64,000 nt of DNA. Source: Argopecten irradians (lineage: Eukaryota; Mollusca; Bivalvia; Pectinida; Pectinidae). Numbering within the stretch: the first letter of the stretch is position 1; each line of letters begins with the position of its first letter. Shown one piece after another: positions 1-11,423 of the stretch. The stretch covers positions 4,033,778 to 4,097,777 of the forward strand of contig NC_091142.1 of NCBI RefSeq assembly GCF_041381155.1, in the 5' to 3' direction. The position numbers were made by a program, and so were the translations under genes. The notes below the pieces were generated by a model. The model had not been told where the DNA came from. It saw only the letters and a program-made list of their open reading frames with translations, and ran no database searches.

Positions 1-955
1 GTAGTGATGCGGTCCGAAGTGGAGCGAGCTGCCATATTTGATTTTGAAATAGCCTGTTGATCAAATTGTATGACTGTTGAGCTACTGAATGTTTGCAATG
101 TATGTATCGGTCTACATACGCGATATAGACTAAATTCTTCATAGTCACGACTTTTATTTTATTGTACGGATGGTAGACAAGTGTTTGCATGGTGTGTGAC
201 TGACGTAACTATGGAATTCCTCGAAAATTCCCGAGGAAAGCCCCCGGTTGTAGCCCCGACCAGCGATTCTTTTTGTTGTTTATTATCGTTACAATGCTTC
301 AACACATATTCTGTTTTGATGTCAAATACATTTTAATTAGATCTAATAACAACTCTTTATTATTATTTTGAATCCGACAACGAGGAAACTTCGTTTACAC
401 TTCATACAGTAGGCCAACCGAGTAGGCTAATGACGAGCATGCTATTGTCTGTGCCGCCTAAGGATAAGTCTTGAGACAAATAGAAGACCGAAATCGTTTT
501 TTGAGTTTATTATTAATTCAAAGCAAATCTGTCATCTGTGAAAAGGTAAAATGTAAATTAAGTAATTAAAGTTTATTTAGATTATCATATGACGCAAAAT
601 ATTACCGAAGCGTGAACTAGAAGTAGTCCGATCCTATTCTGGGTTTGTATTCATACGTCGTTGCGTTTACGCTAATTTGAACGCAACTCCCATCCCGTTG
701 ACTATATAGGGGCATATGTAAATATATTTGTATTAATCGTTTGTTTCATGTATTGATAACGTTGTTCATTTAGATGAAATACCTTTTAAACATGAAGACA
801 TTGACTAGTTATGTCGAAGATACCAATGAGAGAACATTATACCGTGATCACTAAAGGCGTGTAATATACATAGCTTTGTCGTTAGTTTACAAATGTACAC
901 AAAGTGACATTTATTGATTCATTTGTCAAATTGTTAATGCAAAGCGCTGATTTAC

Positions 956-1240
956 CTGTCAAAGATTTTTTCACTATGTGAAAATATACGTCGGTGATAC
1001 CAAATACAGAATCATTGACGTATCGCGATCGAGGCTTTGTGGAATCCAGGTTGTGGGATGTATTCAATAAAAGATCAAAATCTGTAATGGTGTCCACCTT
1101 CTTCACCTGTATGTTTCCGTAAAAGTCCCTCTGATTGGAGCATGTATTCGGTTGTCCGTGTGGCACTTGCGATCTTCGTTCGTCATTGTGTTCGTCTGTT
1201 ATTTTCATTTGGCATGTCAAAGCTTCCGCAGTCCTTGTAA
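956..1240 (-). CDS. Gene 1 exon 7-equivalent: two-cysteine module
   Basis: 285 nt, phase 1 to 1. Conserved motifs are LTCQMKI, CSNQRDFYGNIQVKKV and FGITDVYFHIVKK, shared with all other copies. It directly follows the exon 4-equivalent with a 348 bp intron: I found no counterpart of exons 5 and 6 in between. Module identity unknown; possible N-glycosylation sites (NDS, NTS). Confidence 0.8.
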
Positions 1241-3274
1241 CTTGTAATGGCAATAATACATAAAAACTGTTCAAAATAAGCTAACTTAGAAAGTGTAAAA
1301 ATAGTATCATAGATATAAAATATTTGCATAAATATGAATGTTCATATTAATGTAGGATGTATATTTCATTCTCTATTATGCAGTAATGTTATATCAGTAA
1401 TCAATCTGGCCTGTCAAAGCTTCCACAGACCTTACAACTTTTGCAAACAACATCAAAATGGTTTAAAGATATAAAATATAAAAAAGTCTGTATTATTATG
1501 ATTGTCCAATAATGTGTATCCCATTCCTGAACATACAAATGTAATATCAGAAAAACAAATTAAATTACATCTACATTTCTAAACTTACAGGTACATTTGT
1601 TTCCGTCGATTGAGAATCCGTCCCAACAGCTTGTACACCTTCCAATGTGACATTCAACTCTCACAGGGTCCAATAGACAATTGTCGATAGGTTGGCTATA
1701 GTAGCATTCTGTACATTATAGAAAAAAAGGTGTCTACAATTTTTTATCTACATTATCTTTAAGTATTTGATAAAATGGTTAATGTTCTTTTTTCAATGTA
1801 TATAATGATACAAATAGATTGTTTATCGATTTAATAAAGCAGCATAAAAGCTATTAATAACGATTATTGTTATCCGTTATTCTTTACTTCTCAACTCGAA
1901 TTTGAAAATATTATACATACATATACTATCCTGATATTAAGTTTCAATACTGATTATGAATATAATATGTTACAATAGCATACCTTTTGAGGATATCTTT
2001 AAGTCATGACTCTCTACCACTGAACAGTTACATTTAAATGTATACTTCAGTCGAGTTGATGCATCGGTTATTTCAATCTAAATCACATGAATGCATATAA
2101 GAGGACAGTCGTTTACCGCATCATCTATACAGTTCTCTGGTGGTTTTTGGGACAATGTCTATTCTATAACTTACAGATGGGTAGTGGGCAAAACATCTTA
2201 AACATGCTACATAATGGTGTAGCATGTTCTATACATTAAGCAAAACACAGTAAGATAAACATTAGTCATAACATTATCATTTACTTGAAATTAACTAAAC
2301 AAGATTAACTTATTAATTAACAGAAACCTCAAATGAAATGAAAGGCTATGGTTCGTTATGGCTCTCGGCTATTCTCATGTTGACCAACCATAATTAATCT
2401 TTACAGATTCGTTTACGGGTACATTTGATATACTAACATAGTGTCGTATGCAGTGACCAAACAAATAATAACTGATATATATAATTCACATTACATAATA
2501 TTGAACAGAAATATATTGCACACCTAACTTTAAAGTGCACACTAACTAACGCTTTTTACGAATTAGTGACTACCTGAGACCAATCAAAGTTTTGATTATC
2601 TCTGGATTGTATATGCTAATGATCATATTCTACATTTCCATATATACATACATAATCCAAAAACCATCCCGGGTTCTTCCCACGATTGTCCCGGTAAACG
2701 GTAATTTTGTTTATTCTTCCAACGTTGGCCTCCACGTCTATATAGTTAGTTCCGTCTACTTGGAAGTTATTGCCAAGATATACAGAACTTGCATTGTTCG
2801 TTGTTCCCTCTATATCCATACTCACTGTAGCACGCGTGTCAGCCCAATATATAGTTCCAGTTTTTATTTTAACGTGTAATGTAACACCTGAAGTATTCAA
2901 ACGTTTTCAGATTTTGAGACGGAACAATCTATATCATATTATATTTCAATAATATAAAGACTGATATAATTTCTTTCTTGTAACTAGCATTTTCATTGGC
3001 TTACAAAACATAGTATTATGTCATAGCGAAAATTGCGGAATTATATTTAATCATTGCGACTAGCGTAAACATATTTTTGGACCTATACCACACTTATCAA
3101 AGAGTACTCATATTTATCAAATTAATAAGAGATGAATAAAGTGTAATAAAATGTCTCTTAAAATGCTTCTTACCCGTTACTGCTAACGAAATAGAAAGAA
3201 TCACGAAAACGCCCAACGTCTGGGCAACACTCGCCCCCATTATTTAGCATCGGCTTAGTCACGTAGTTAAGTAC
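956..3274 (-). CDS. Gene 1: N-terminal part of a secreted PLAT / EGF-like family protein (continues past left edge)
   Basis: Minus-strand copy of the family seen complete in gene 3. Exons, in transcript order, are 3240-3174 (signal peptide), 2887-2652 and 2077-1984 (PLAT), 1708-1589 (six-Cys module) and 1240-956 (two-Cys module). All have GT-AG borders, and the first four match gene 3 exactly in length (67, 236, 94, 120 nt). A 3' splice site at 3275 precedes 34 nt of 5' UTR, as in genes 3 and 4. The second and third six-Cys exons of the full architecture are absent, but the flanking introns are both phase 1, so the frame continues. No stop or frameshift is seen in these exons. The donor after 956 requires further exons beyond the window. 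Product: secreted, function unknown. Confidence 0.8.
1589..1708 (-). CDS. Gene 1 exon 4: six-cysteine EGF-like module
   Basis: 120 nt, phase 1 to 1, flanked by a TACAG acceptor and a GTAAGT donor. Six cysteines occur in the same order as in gene 3 exon 4 (ECYY..NC..EC..GRC..C..KC), with VRVECHIGRC conserved. The spacing fits a compact EGF-like disulfide module. Nothing further about binding can be read from it. Confidence 0.8.
1984..2077 (-). CDS. Gene 1 exon 3: PLAT domain, last strands
   Basis: 94 nt, phase 0 to 1, too short for ordinary ORF listing. It starts IEITD and reaches a KYTFKCNC motif, the terminal strand of PLAT. Genes 3 and 4 have Trp after CNC, the usual PLAT end (CNxWL). Here it is Ser, and the remainder has diverged, so this PLAT C-terminus may be altered. 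Confidence 0.75.
2652..2887 (-). CDS. Gene 1 exon 2: PLAT domain, first part
   Basis: 236 nt, phase 1 to 0. The translation has the PLAT/LH2 pattern: a first strand ending KIKTG, a central YLGNNF, then VGRINKITVYRDN and PGWFLDY. PLAT domains are beta-sandwiches that bind lipids or proteins (lipoxygenases, polycystins). Residue-for-residue similarity to the corresponding exons of genes 3 and 4 is high. Confidence 0.85.
3174..3240 (-). CDS. Gene 1 exon 1: signal peptide
   Basis: The ATG at 3240 opens about 22 codons: a short N-terminus, a hydrophobic stretch rich in Leu, Val, Ile and Ala, and a small-residue end before a GTAAG donor at 3173. Length is 67 nt, as in genes 3 and 4, ending in phase 1. 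The upstream acceptor (TTGTTGTTTTAG just above 3274) matches the gene 3 context. Confidence 0.8.
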
Positions 3275-6200
3275 CTAAAACAACAAGCAATGACCATGAA
3301 TAATTACCACCAAATAGTAACCACCACTATATATTGAATAGGACATTTCATTTTTAAACCTACCGAGATAATTTGATGAATTGATTTATTAATACGATAT
3401 ATAAAAGGAAACCGATAATAAAATATTACAGTGAAATCAATATCATGAAAGCTTAATTCATCTTATATATCCAATAGTACAGTGTACTTACCTCCATACA
3501 AAGGGTCTCTGTTGACAGCATGATATGACGGGATTTCCATATAGGTTATACTATTACGTTGTGTATATTTCATTTTTTGTTATTATTTCTTTTGTCGAAA
3601 TTATTTCATAGAGGAGCTGATATCAATTACTATATGGGATCGATGTAACCAAATTAATGTCATACTATAGCATGCTATATGTAATAAAATATAAATCATT
3701 TAATATTCATATTTATCAATTACTAAATTAATTTGTTAATCTTAATTATTATTAAAATATTTGAGTTTCTGTTACAGAACATGTACAATATTATAATACT
3801 ATATAAATGTATTATAAATATATTGTTATAAATATATTAGATAGTAAACTACAAAAACAAAATATGATGTACTGATTTGCATATTAATGAGTGTATATCC
3901 CTGTAAGCTGCTTGTTTATTTCTTTTCCATTTACATATGCAAGATAGTCTTGGTTAATCATGCTAGTAAGAAGTATAACCCAACTTGCCAAATACCAGTA
4001 TCAATACACAATCAAGCAATCGAGTAACTCACCTCTTCGCTCAAAACTCAATAGATTATAACGACTGTGAAGTTCAGGTGCAGCCCACCCGAATGCTTGC
4101 GAATGTTTCCGTTTGCTAACTACTTGTATGATTGATTTGTTTAAGATAGCGTATAAGATAAAAAAAGGCTTGACGACTTACGTGTCTGTGCATGAATATT
4201 ACTTATATTATATAATAACTAATGTACGTTCAAACGTTCATTTCACTCTGATATCTTCACTTCCACCATAGAAAGATAAAAAAAAGTGTAATATTTTATA
4301 TAATGTGTCTTTTGGCCCTAATCTTCAAAATGAGAGTCTTATATAAGGCTACTATAACCTCTCAACCCGATGACCCTATACCTACAATGTCCTTTTAAAT
4401 AGTGTATAACTACGCATGAAACTAATGATACGTCATTTCCATCTAAAACATAAAATAATATAGTTTAATGAAAGTGCGTATAGTAACCGAATGGCCGAAC
4501 GTTGATAATATCGATATGTTTAAAACTAAATGCATGTTTCCTCCTAAAGATGCGTTTACAAAACACGTTTATTCACTTGTTGTTTGTCATTACAGTTGGT
4601 GGTGTTTACAGGGATAAGTCACAGTCGGATTATCATAAAATTTGACTAATATCTAATTACTCAAGGAATTCACTCATGTACAATTAAAACTGTGGCATCA
4701 GTGTTGTTCCTTGTCTTTTGGATGTTAATGGACATATGTGGTAATTTAAGCTACATCAATAAAAAGTAGATTAAAGCAATGGACAATGTTTAGTATTTGT
4801 TAATATGATCTCTAACTATTTAATAGGGTAGATTTAAAAAACATGGTCAAACACGTTGTTGACATATCCATGCTAAATTTAATCTAATTTACCCAAACTC
4901 GTGAATTTCGAAGATCTAGTCTGAAATACAAATGTATTGTAATCGTCTCAGCCAAACTTTTTCATTTTACTTAAACTCGAATAATTAGACAATAGGACAC
5001 TTTATCGTGATCCGATCAACTTCGAGTAAATTAAGTTTAACATCAAGTGACTGTTTCCATTGGTCTGACTCTGATTTGAATGCTTAAATATTACATACCT
5101 TTTAGGGTCCTTCTTTTCACTAAGAATACTTCATATATAATATATCGTAAGTAAAACTTAAAGGGAACTGGGACTGGACTTTGATTGTTTAAATATCCAC
5201 AGGATGACCTTTCCATTATTACTTTTCTAGACCTGTTCATTCGTATTTGTGTTCAATGATAAAGTGAACTTCCTGCTCTAAACTTTCTATTTTTATCATA
5301 CTTTGTATATTTAAGACCTTATCTTAATGTCGCATATACTGAGGCATATATAATGTTCATTATGATAAAAAGTACATTTGGCATCATTTTAGTTTATACC
5401 AAAGTAAATGTTTTTGGAATCTGGGTCTCGAAATAGCCATATGACATCACTACTGGCGGCTATTTTTCAAGATTGCAGCTAGAAACACTTAAAACCCCAT
5501 TCCATTTCAGATTAAGTGTTATTTAATTGTATGGCGTTTTATTTCTTTCAAAAGATTGATGAATAAATAATAGTTCATTGAATGTGTTATCATTAATACA
5601 ACAGAACTAGAAAAAAAACATGTAAGGCGAAGGAATAAGGCTTACTTCCGGGTGTCATCGCTGATTTGTAAGGCTGTGGGGACTATTGACTTTGGTTTTA
5701 TATATTAAACGTATAACTTCTATAATATTAAAGTAAACATCGCTGTATTTGCTTACAAATGAAAAATCAATCTGAATGTCAGTCAAATCAGCAAGCATTG
5801 TATTGACTGGCCAAAAAGATTTCTATCGGAGTTATGATAATGTATCTTATCAGATCTACGGGGTCAAAAGGGTAATCTCGAATGGAAGAATAACAGTTGT
5901 TTACATATGTTTGTGATGGAAGAAAGGAACATTTCATTCGGGCTAAGATATCCCTGACCATTTGCTGACTCATAGACAAACAGTATATCCTGTTTGGGTA
6001 TATAAATTATTAGGTATCGGCATTTGCACTGTAGGAAACATCGACTTTACATCAATGTTGTGAACTCGCAACCAGGTTAATGTTGTACTAGCAATGCAAT
6101 GCTTACTAAAACGTTCAATTGTTTAGGGTTGAGTCCTTGGCAATCGTTCTTATAAAGTAGTTTGAGATCCCAAAACGATGTGGGTAAAGTACAATTTACC

Positions 6201-7391
6201 GTAGATTTGTCCAACAATCCGGTAATTATAACGTCATCACTTGGCGTAATTTTCATGACGTCATAAGCACGTGGGATAAATCGACGGTAAATTATACTTT
6301 AACCACGTCTTTTTGGATTTCGAAACTCCCATATTACATGTCTATCAAATAACGATTTTGATACTTAAATATTCATTCTATTATCACACCATATTTACCT
6401 TTTACCTCAACAAAGGAAATTGTTAAGTGTTTAATAACTCTTGATGACACTAATGATATGATTCATTAGAAGATAATATTTTAATGGGATATTTTAACAT
6501 GAGAGATTTGACAAATAATCGAAATGATTCTGTTCAAATTGCTCGGCTATAACCGGAACAAGGACGTCAATCTCCATCCATCAATCATTCGATGTGCGAA
6601 TGATCTAATAAACATACATTACATGTTTGACGACAATCAGAATTCCTCATTCATAAAGTAGATTTAGGTGCAATCCGAACTCGAGGACTATATCCCATCA
6701 CGAATAATATGAGGCATCAAAGGACAATAATAGTACAACGCCCTCATATGTACATAATATGATCCCTTTCCTTTTCATCGCACCAGAAACACTTCAAGAG
6801 ACGCCTAGAAACGCTATATTCATTTCAACACCTTGTTGTTAAATTAAATTATACATAAATTGTCACAGACATATGTGTTTTCTCCAAACGAGATTCATTT
6901 TCATCATGTGTTTCCTTCCCAATACACAACACTCTGTCCGTCATCATCGTTTTTGTTAAAACGCAACGATAAAATTATATCTTTTAATAGTAAGGTCATG
7001 TTAACTTTACGTTTAGTCTCATGTCATTCCCCGGGCATATTGCACAGTCATGTGTATAGCCAATCAGAATCCAGTATTATTTTACGTAATGTATTAATAT
7101 TCTAATAATACCATGTAAAATTGCACCGTTTTTTCACTGGACTCTATTTATAAGATAATTGTCATGACTTTAATGTTGCCATGTGAATGTATGACTAGAT
7201 AATTTTGGTAAATGACAATTATTTTTAATTATTTTAATTTCTTCATTCTATTTCATAATGTTGATTGAATCAAGTTTTCATTTTATGGTTCTCACTATCT
7301 GATGGCCCTTACTATCAATAAAACGAATTCTAACATAATGATGAGTTTGACATGACTTTCATCACAGACAATAGTGCGGACACAACCGCTA
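3275..7391. other. Intergenic region between genes 1 and 2
   Basis: No gene recognised. The first part should hold the gene 1 promoter and 5' UTR. A GAAGAG followed by GTGAGT (minus strand, at 4032) could be a 5' UTR exon donor, but I cannot confirm it. One foldback element occurs at 6165-6321. The short ORFs look random. Confidence 0.5.
6165..6321. mobile_element. MITE-like foldback element
   Basis: About 48 bp at the left (ATCCCAAAACGATGTGGGTA onward) is repeated inverted at the right, ending in TTTTTGGATTTC, with most positions matching. The centre contains TGACGTCAT. No coding capacity. It looks like a short non-autonomous inverted-repeat transposon; target-site duplications were not established. 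Confidence 0.65.
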
Positions 7392-7949
7392 CTAATCGCT
7401 TGAATTTGTTGTTTTTTGTTCCAATCTTTCGAGTACGACACCATCCGAGCAGACAGGTGTTGATGGTTCCATGGCGTTGTTGTAAGCAACTACAGTCACG
7501 TAGTACTTTCCTTCCTCTGGTAGAGAAAAATTAGCTGAGGTTAGCGTTGTCTCATCTATAGATGTGTAGTGATTGAAGTCTGTTATATGCAAACATTTCG
7601 TCGACAGTCCGACTTTATATAACTTTATACCGCTCTCATTATCAATGAATCCTGCCCATGTAACGGTAATTTCCTCATCACTTGTGTAGTCTACATCTGG
7701 TGAGCCAGCCGTCCCTTCAATAACAATCCCCGGTGCTGGGGGCGAGTCGTCAGCCAAAATTTCTAAATGTTCTCCATACACCAGTCGTGTTATATTGGTA
7801 ATTGTTATGGTAAAATGGTACTTGTGGTTGTGGCTTCCGAAACTAGCGTTGCGATGGAGACGCGAATTGAGGTTGAGAGTGAAATTGTAAAAGAGGCAGT
7901 CTCCGACGACAGGACAATAGCATGGGTGAACACCATCCAGACAGGTTAT
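7392..7949 (-). CDS. Gene 2 exon 10-equivalent, truncated
   Basis: Starts at a TTTTAG acceptor with a Cys-rich stretch (TCLDGVHPCYCPVVGDC), then the HLEILADDSPPAPG repeat start and VTWAGFIDNESGIKLYKVGLS, a canonical FN3-like repeat of this family. After VVLER the sequence departs from gene 3 and stops at 7392. There is no GT donor at the departure point, so this looks like a duplication or deletion breakpoint rather than a splice site. Confidence 0.75.
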   Translation of the reverse strand: MTCLDGVHPCYCPVVGDCLFYNFTLNLNSRLHRNASFGSHNHKYHFTITITNITRLVYGEHLEILADDSPPAPGIVIEGTAGSPDVDYTSDEEITVTWAGFIDNESGIKLYKVGLSTKCLHITDFNHYTSIDETTLTSANFSLPEEGKYYVTVVAYNNAMEPSTPVCSDGVVLERLEQKTTNSSD

Positions 7950-9489
7950 CTAAAACAAATTAAATTAAAAATTTCTGTTTAACATAAAACAAATCGGAAA
8001 TATTTTTCTTACGATAGAGCTATAATTTTGTAATTCTAATATTTCACAAACTATAATTAATAGGAAGGAACCGAATGATTTGTGATTTTGCAAAGTCTAT
8101 CAATCAAGTTATATTTTATTCTGATACGTGCTATTATTCTAAAGGCTAAAAGAGTTAAAACAATCTTTTATTTCCAAATATACTTAATGCATGCACTTGC
8201 AAAATATATTGAAAAATACTTACGTTTGTGTTAGCCGTTAGAATATCAATAGAGCCCTGTCCAATGTCGTTCCCCCCAAATGCTGTTCCAAGTGACCAAT
8301 CTACGGAGTAAATACCACTGTGGACATCGAGAGACTTGAATGCGAGGATCATTTTGGAGAGGTCATTACTGTAATGTACATAGAATCGCTCATAACCGTC
8401 TCTCACAAGCCACACATCAAATATCTCCGGTCCACTGGAGTCAATATAAGTTACAAGAGAGTCTGCATATGTCTGGTTAAAGATATCTTCTGCCACTAAA
8501 TCCAAACGGCAAGTTTCACCGTCAGTTAGTTTTGGAGAGACACATAGTGTCTGTGACGTAAAGTCAGGAACCTTCGTCTGATTCAAAATATGTCCCTCCC
8601 GTCTCAGTGTGTAATAAAACCTCGTAATGCCGTGGATGTTTTCAGTTCCTGATACGGGAAGGATTCCAGTTGTTTGTTCGTACACACCAGATATCAAGCC
8701 GTGTGGATCGTCTCGTATTGGTTTTAGAAGATTCAGTGTATGGAATTTGTCGTTGTAGTATTTGTCGGTCCAGGAGTAACATATCTGTCCAAGGTTTGTT
8801 TGCCACTTGTGGTTGGTTTTCTGAGAGGCTGTTGTGGAGTAGAAAGGTTTGTCATCCCGCGAGGTTACTGTTGATGAATTGTCAAACATGACGAATCTTC
8901 GAGCTTGTCGCACATTGTTAGCAACGTCAGTCACTTCTAAAAATATAGCGTACATAGCCGGATTTGGTAAATTTGAGGGAATGCTGATATTTACCGGAGA
9001 TAACTTCTCTATCTGTTCTGCCGGTATAACAGGAGTTCTTCCAACGTCAAGGAAATCATACCCTGATTCTTTAACTTCATACATGTTTATTACGTATGTG
9101 TGTATACCGGAAGCGAACTTTGAATCTCCCGGTACTGGAAAAGGGTCATCCCAGCCTGTGAAGGTCACTGTGAAGTCCCGACTGGTCAGGATACGACTGG
9201 ACGTGTCCAGTGGTTCTGTATCACAAGAGGAATGCTCCAGGCATTGTTCTGGTGGGGCATCGTCATACCAGTAACATAATTCTCTAGTAGAAGTTTTAGG
9301 GTATGGTACTGAATGTGTGGTATGTGTTTGGAAATTCCGTGACACAACATGGCCGCCTCCATGAACTTCCAATCGTAGACAAAGCCTTTCACAAGGCCTT
9401 TCAGAGACTTTTTTATTATACAGTTTATATGAATGCAAACTCTCTATAAAGTAGAATACTGCTAATATCCTAACGAATTTAAATGTCAT
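7392..9489 (-). CDS. Gene 2: truncated family member (core exons 9 and 10 only)
   Basis: Exon 9-equivalent is 9385-8224 (1162 nt, open, 3 nt shorter than in gene 3). Exon 10-equivalent runs from 7949 to a stop at 7392. Both borders of the intron between them (GTAAGT at 8223, AG at 7950) are intact. Homology to gene 3 stops abruptly after the CSDGVVLER motif, and the last 11 or so codons are unrelated, so the whole C-terminal repeat array is missing. Upstream, the open frame extends to an ATG at 9489 whose first 20 residues are hydrophobic and signal-peptide-like (MTFKFVRILAVFYF). Gene 2 could therefore make a short secreted protein of about 580 residues, or be a dead fragment with a chance ORF extension. 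Confidence 0.6.
8224..9385 (-). CDS. Gene 2 exon 9-equivalent
   Basis: Open throughout. Motifs in order: LCLRLEVHGGGH, ELCYWYDDAPPEQC, SRDFTVTFTGWDDP, ASGIHTYVINMYEV, SNLPNPAMYAIFLEVTD, QICYSWTDKYYNDKFH, TRFYYTLRREG and HSGIYSVDWSLGT. These are FN3-like segments of the core region. The splice acceptor is TGAAAG before GCTTTG, identical to gene 4. Several N-x-S/T sites suggest an extracellular glycoprotein. Confidence 0.85.
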
Positions 9490-11151
9490 AGTGAATATAC
9501 ACGTAATTCTTCAGGTCACAAATAAGCAAACTTAATTGACATGTCGGTGACTGTAATGTGACTGATCCTATAATTAATGGCAGGAATATACAACTTGAAA
9601 GGGTAAACCCTAGTTATTAAAAGAGTCAAATATTGTTCATTTCTTTGAAGTCCTCTGAATACGGAAATGAGTAAATTGTTGTCTTCAGTATTTCTTCGCG
9701 ATTTCCCTATCATAACTATATACGTGGACTGCTGATGACTAGAACACATTCTACACCAATGCGTGCTGAGCCCAACTTTATACTTTCCTGCCTTGATCGA
9801 GTACAAAAAGGTCATGGAAACAACATCTATAAACATTTATTGTTAGGACATTTAAATCAATGTATTTATTGCGTAACACTCAAATGTAATATATTACCTT
9901 TGTCCGTTTTCTATCATATCACCGTTCATAACCCGGTCATACGACACCACACTAAGAGAGATAGTACTATCTCTGTCCTCTTTAATTGAAAATGTGGTAA
10001 CGATTTTACGAAACTGCATCAGGTAGAACATGTATATTAAGTAATAAATGACGACATCCCCTTCCGATCAAAGCAGGCTTGCACGATGACATTAATTTTG
10101 ACCTTACAATGATAAAAGTCAGACTAGCCCCGGATCCATTGCAATTTCAAAATATTTACAATTGGCATTGTTTCTGTATCGATGAACTATGTTTGGGCAG
10201 ATATCTTTATTTCCCAATATCTTGAGTGCAGAACGTGACCCGATTCGTTGCGTATGGATACCTGTAAACTTTGGTGGACTTCCTTTGACATTCCCCAAAA
10301 TCACGGGCCAATGTTTACAAAAAAACACATTACGAGACATTCGGATACATGCAATGTAATATAATCATTTTTTGGATGTATTATTGATATTTGACATGAA
10401 TAAAATAAGTGAAATATGAAAACTGTGAAAAATTGTGACGACATGGAAATAAAGGGCGGGATTAAGTTGCTCAGTCAACGGCGCGCTTTTTTTAATGACT
10501 GTTGTACATGGATAAACATGACGGCAGTATAAGTTTGACGGCGAATAACACACGGTTAATGACTGTATCTGACGTTTTGGTTGATTTTATTGTTAAAAGA
10601 AAATATTGTAAATATAAAGATTAACCTCTTACACTGTTTAGTTTATGAGATGATAAACCCAATGGAGCAGTCGGTTAATTATTTACTTCGTGCTCCATTG
10701 GGTCTATCATCTCACAAACAAAACAAAGTAAAAGGGTAATCCTTGATTAACATTTTGGCCCCGTATTCAATCTCAGGCTGAGTTGTCCCACATGGAAGCA
10801 TTTAATTGTTTGAGTTTTGAGTTTGAGTCTAGAAAACAAATGTCCGGAAAGAGACATACATACAGTACAGACGGAGATAAACACTATTATAGACCCCTGT
10901 GGTTTCACAGGAAAGGGACTCATAAAAATGTATCAGCACTTAATATCATTATACTGGGTAAGTAATATACACATATACCCAATATATGTAAATACAAAAA
11001 AAAAATCTTATAGCATACATTTACAATTATATTATGTTTTATATTTGATGTATACAATTAGCACTAGCTTCATTTAATAATTGTATTAACGGACAGTATC
11101 ATTTTTAGTCTACAGCAAGTCACATATTTTCTAACACTTTATATCAATTAC
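9490..11151. other. Intron-like spacer of gene 2, partly conserved with gene 4
   Basis: No coding exon recognised. The part at about 9530-9740, read on the minus strand, resembles gene 4 intron 8 at about 62780-63050. Shared blocks include the GAAGAAATACT region and the TATAGGATCAGTCACAT block. A foldback element lies at 10619-10740. Confidence 0.5.
10619..10740. mobile_element. Foldback element
   Basis: Arms of about 50 bp at 10619-10669 and 10690-10740 are inverted copies. The inner 24 bp (GAGATGATAAACCCAATGGA and beyond) are nearly perfect. The loop is only about 20 bp, so the single strand would form a long hairpin. It lies in the gene 2 spacer. Confidence 0.65.
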
Positions 11152-11423
11152 CTGTCAATGGCTTTTTCACGATGTGAAATTAACAGTGACACCGAATGCA
11201 TAGTCGGTAACGAAATGTGGCTTTTGAGCATCGAGGTGAGTTACGTCGACTACAAGATCGAATTTTGTCTCTGTTTCCATTTTCTTGACTTTTATGTTGC
11301 CGTAAAAGTCCTGTTGATTGGAGCAATCATTCGGTTGCCCAGCTGGCACTAAAGACATGCGTTCGTCGTTGCGTTGGTCTATAATTTTCATTCGGCAAGT
11401 CACAACTTCTGGAACCTTCATCA
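11152..11423 (-). pseudogene. Gene 2 orphan exon 7-equivalent, frameshifted
   Basis: Matches exon 7 of the other copies (VVTCRMKIIDQRNDER, NDCSNQQDFYGNIKVKK, HFVTDYAFGV) with an AG acceptor at 11424-11425 and a GTAATT donor at 11151. It is 272 nt instead of 276: one codon and one further base are missing near its 3' end, putting a stop just before the donor. No exons 1-6 are found upstream on this strand, and no clear exon 8 is seen between it and 9489. It is probably no longer translated, or the one-base loss is a consensus error. Confidence 0.65.

Noticed and set aside
8849..9274. 141-codon plus-strand ORF opposite gene 2, and similar antisense ORFs at 29075-29502 and 63206-63863
   Set aside because: They are antisense shadows of the highly conserved exon 9 in three copies; the sense frame carries the family motifs.
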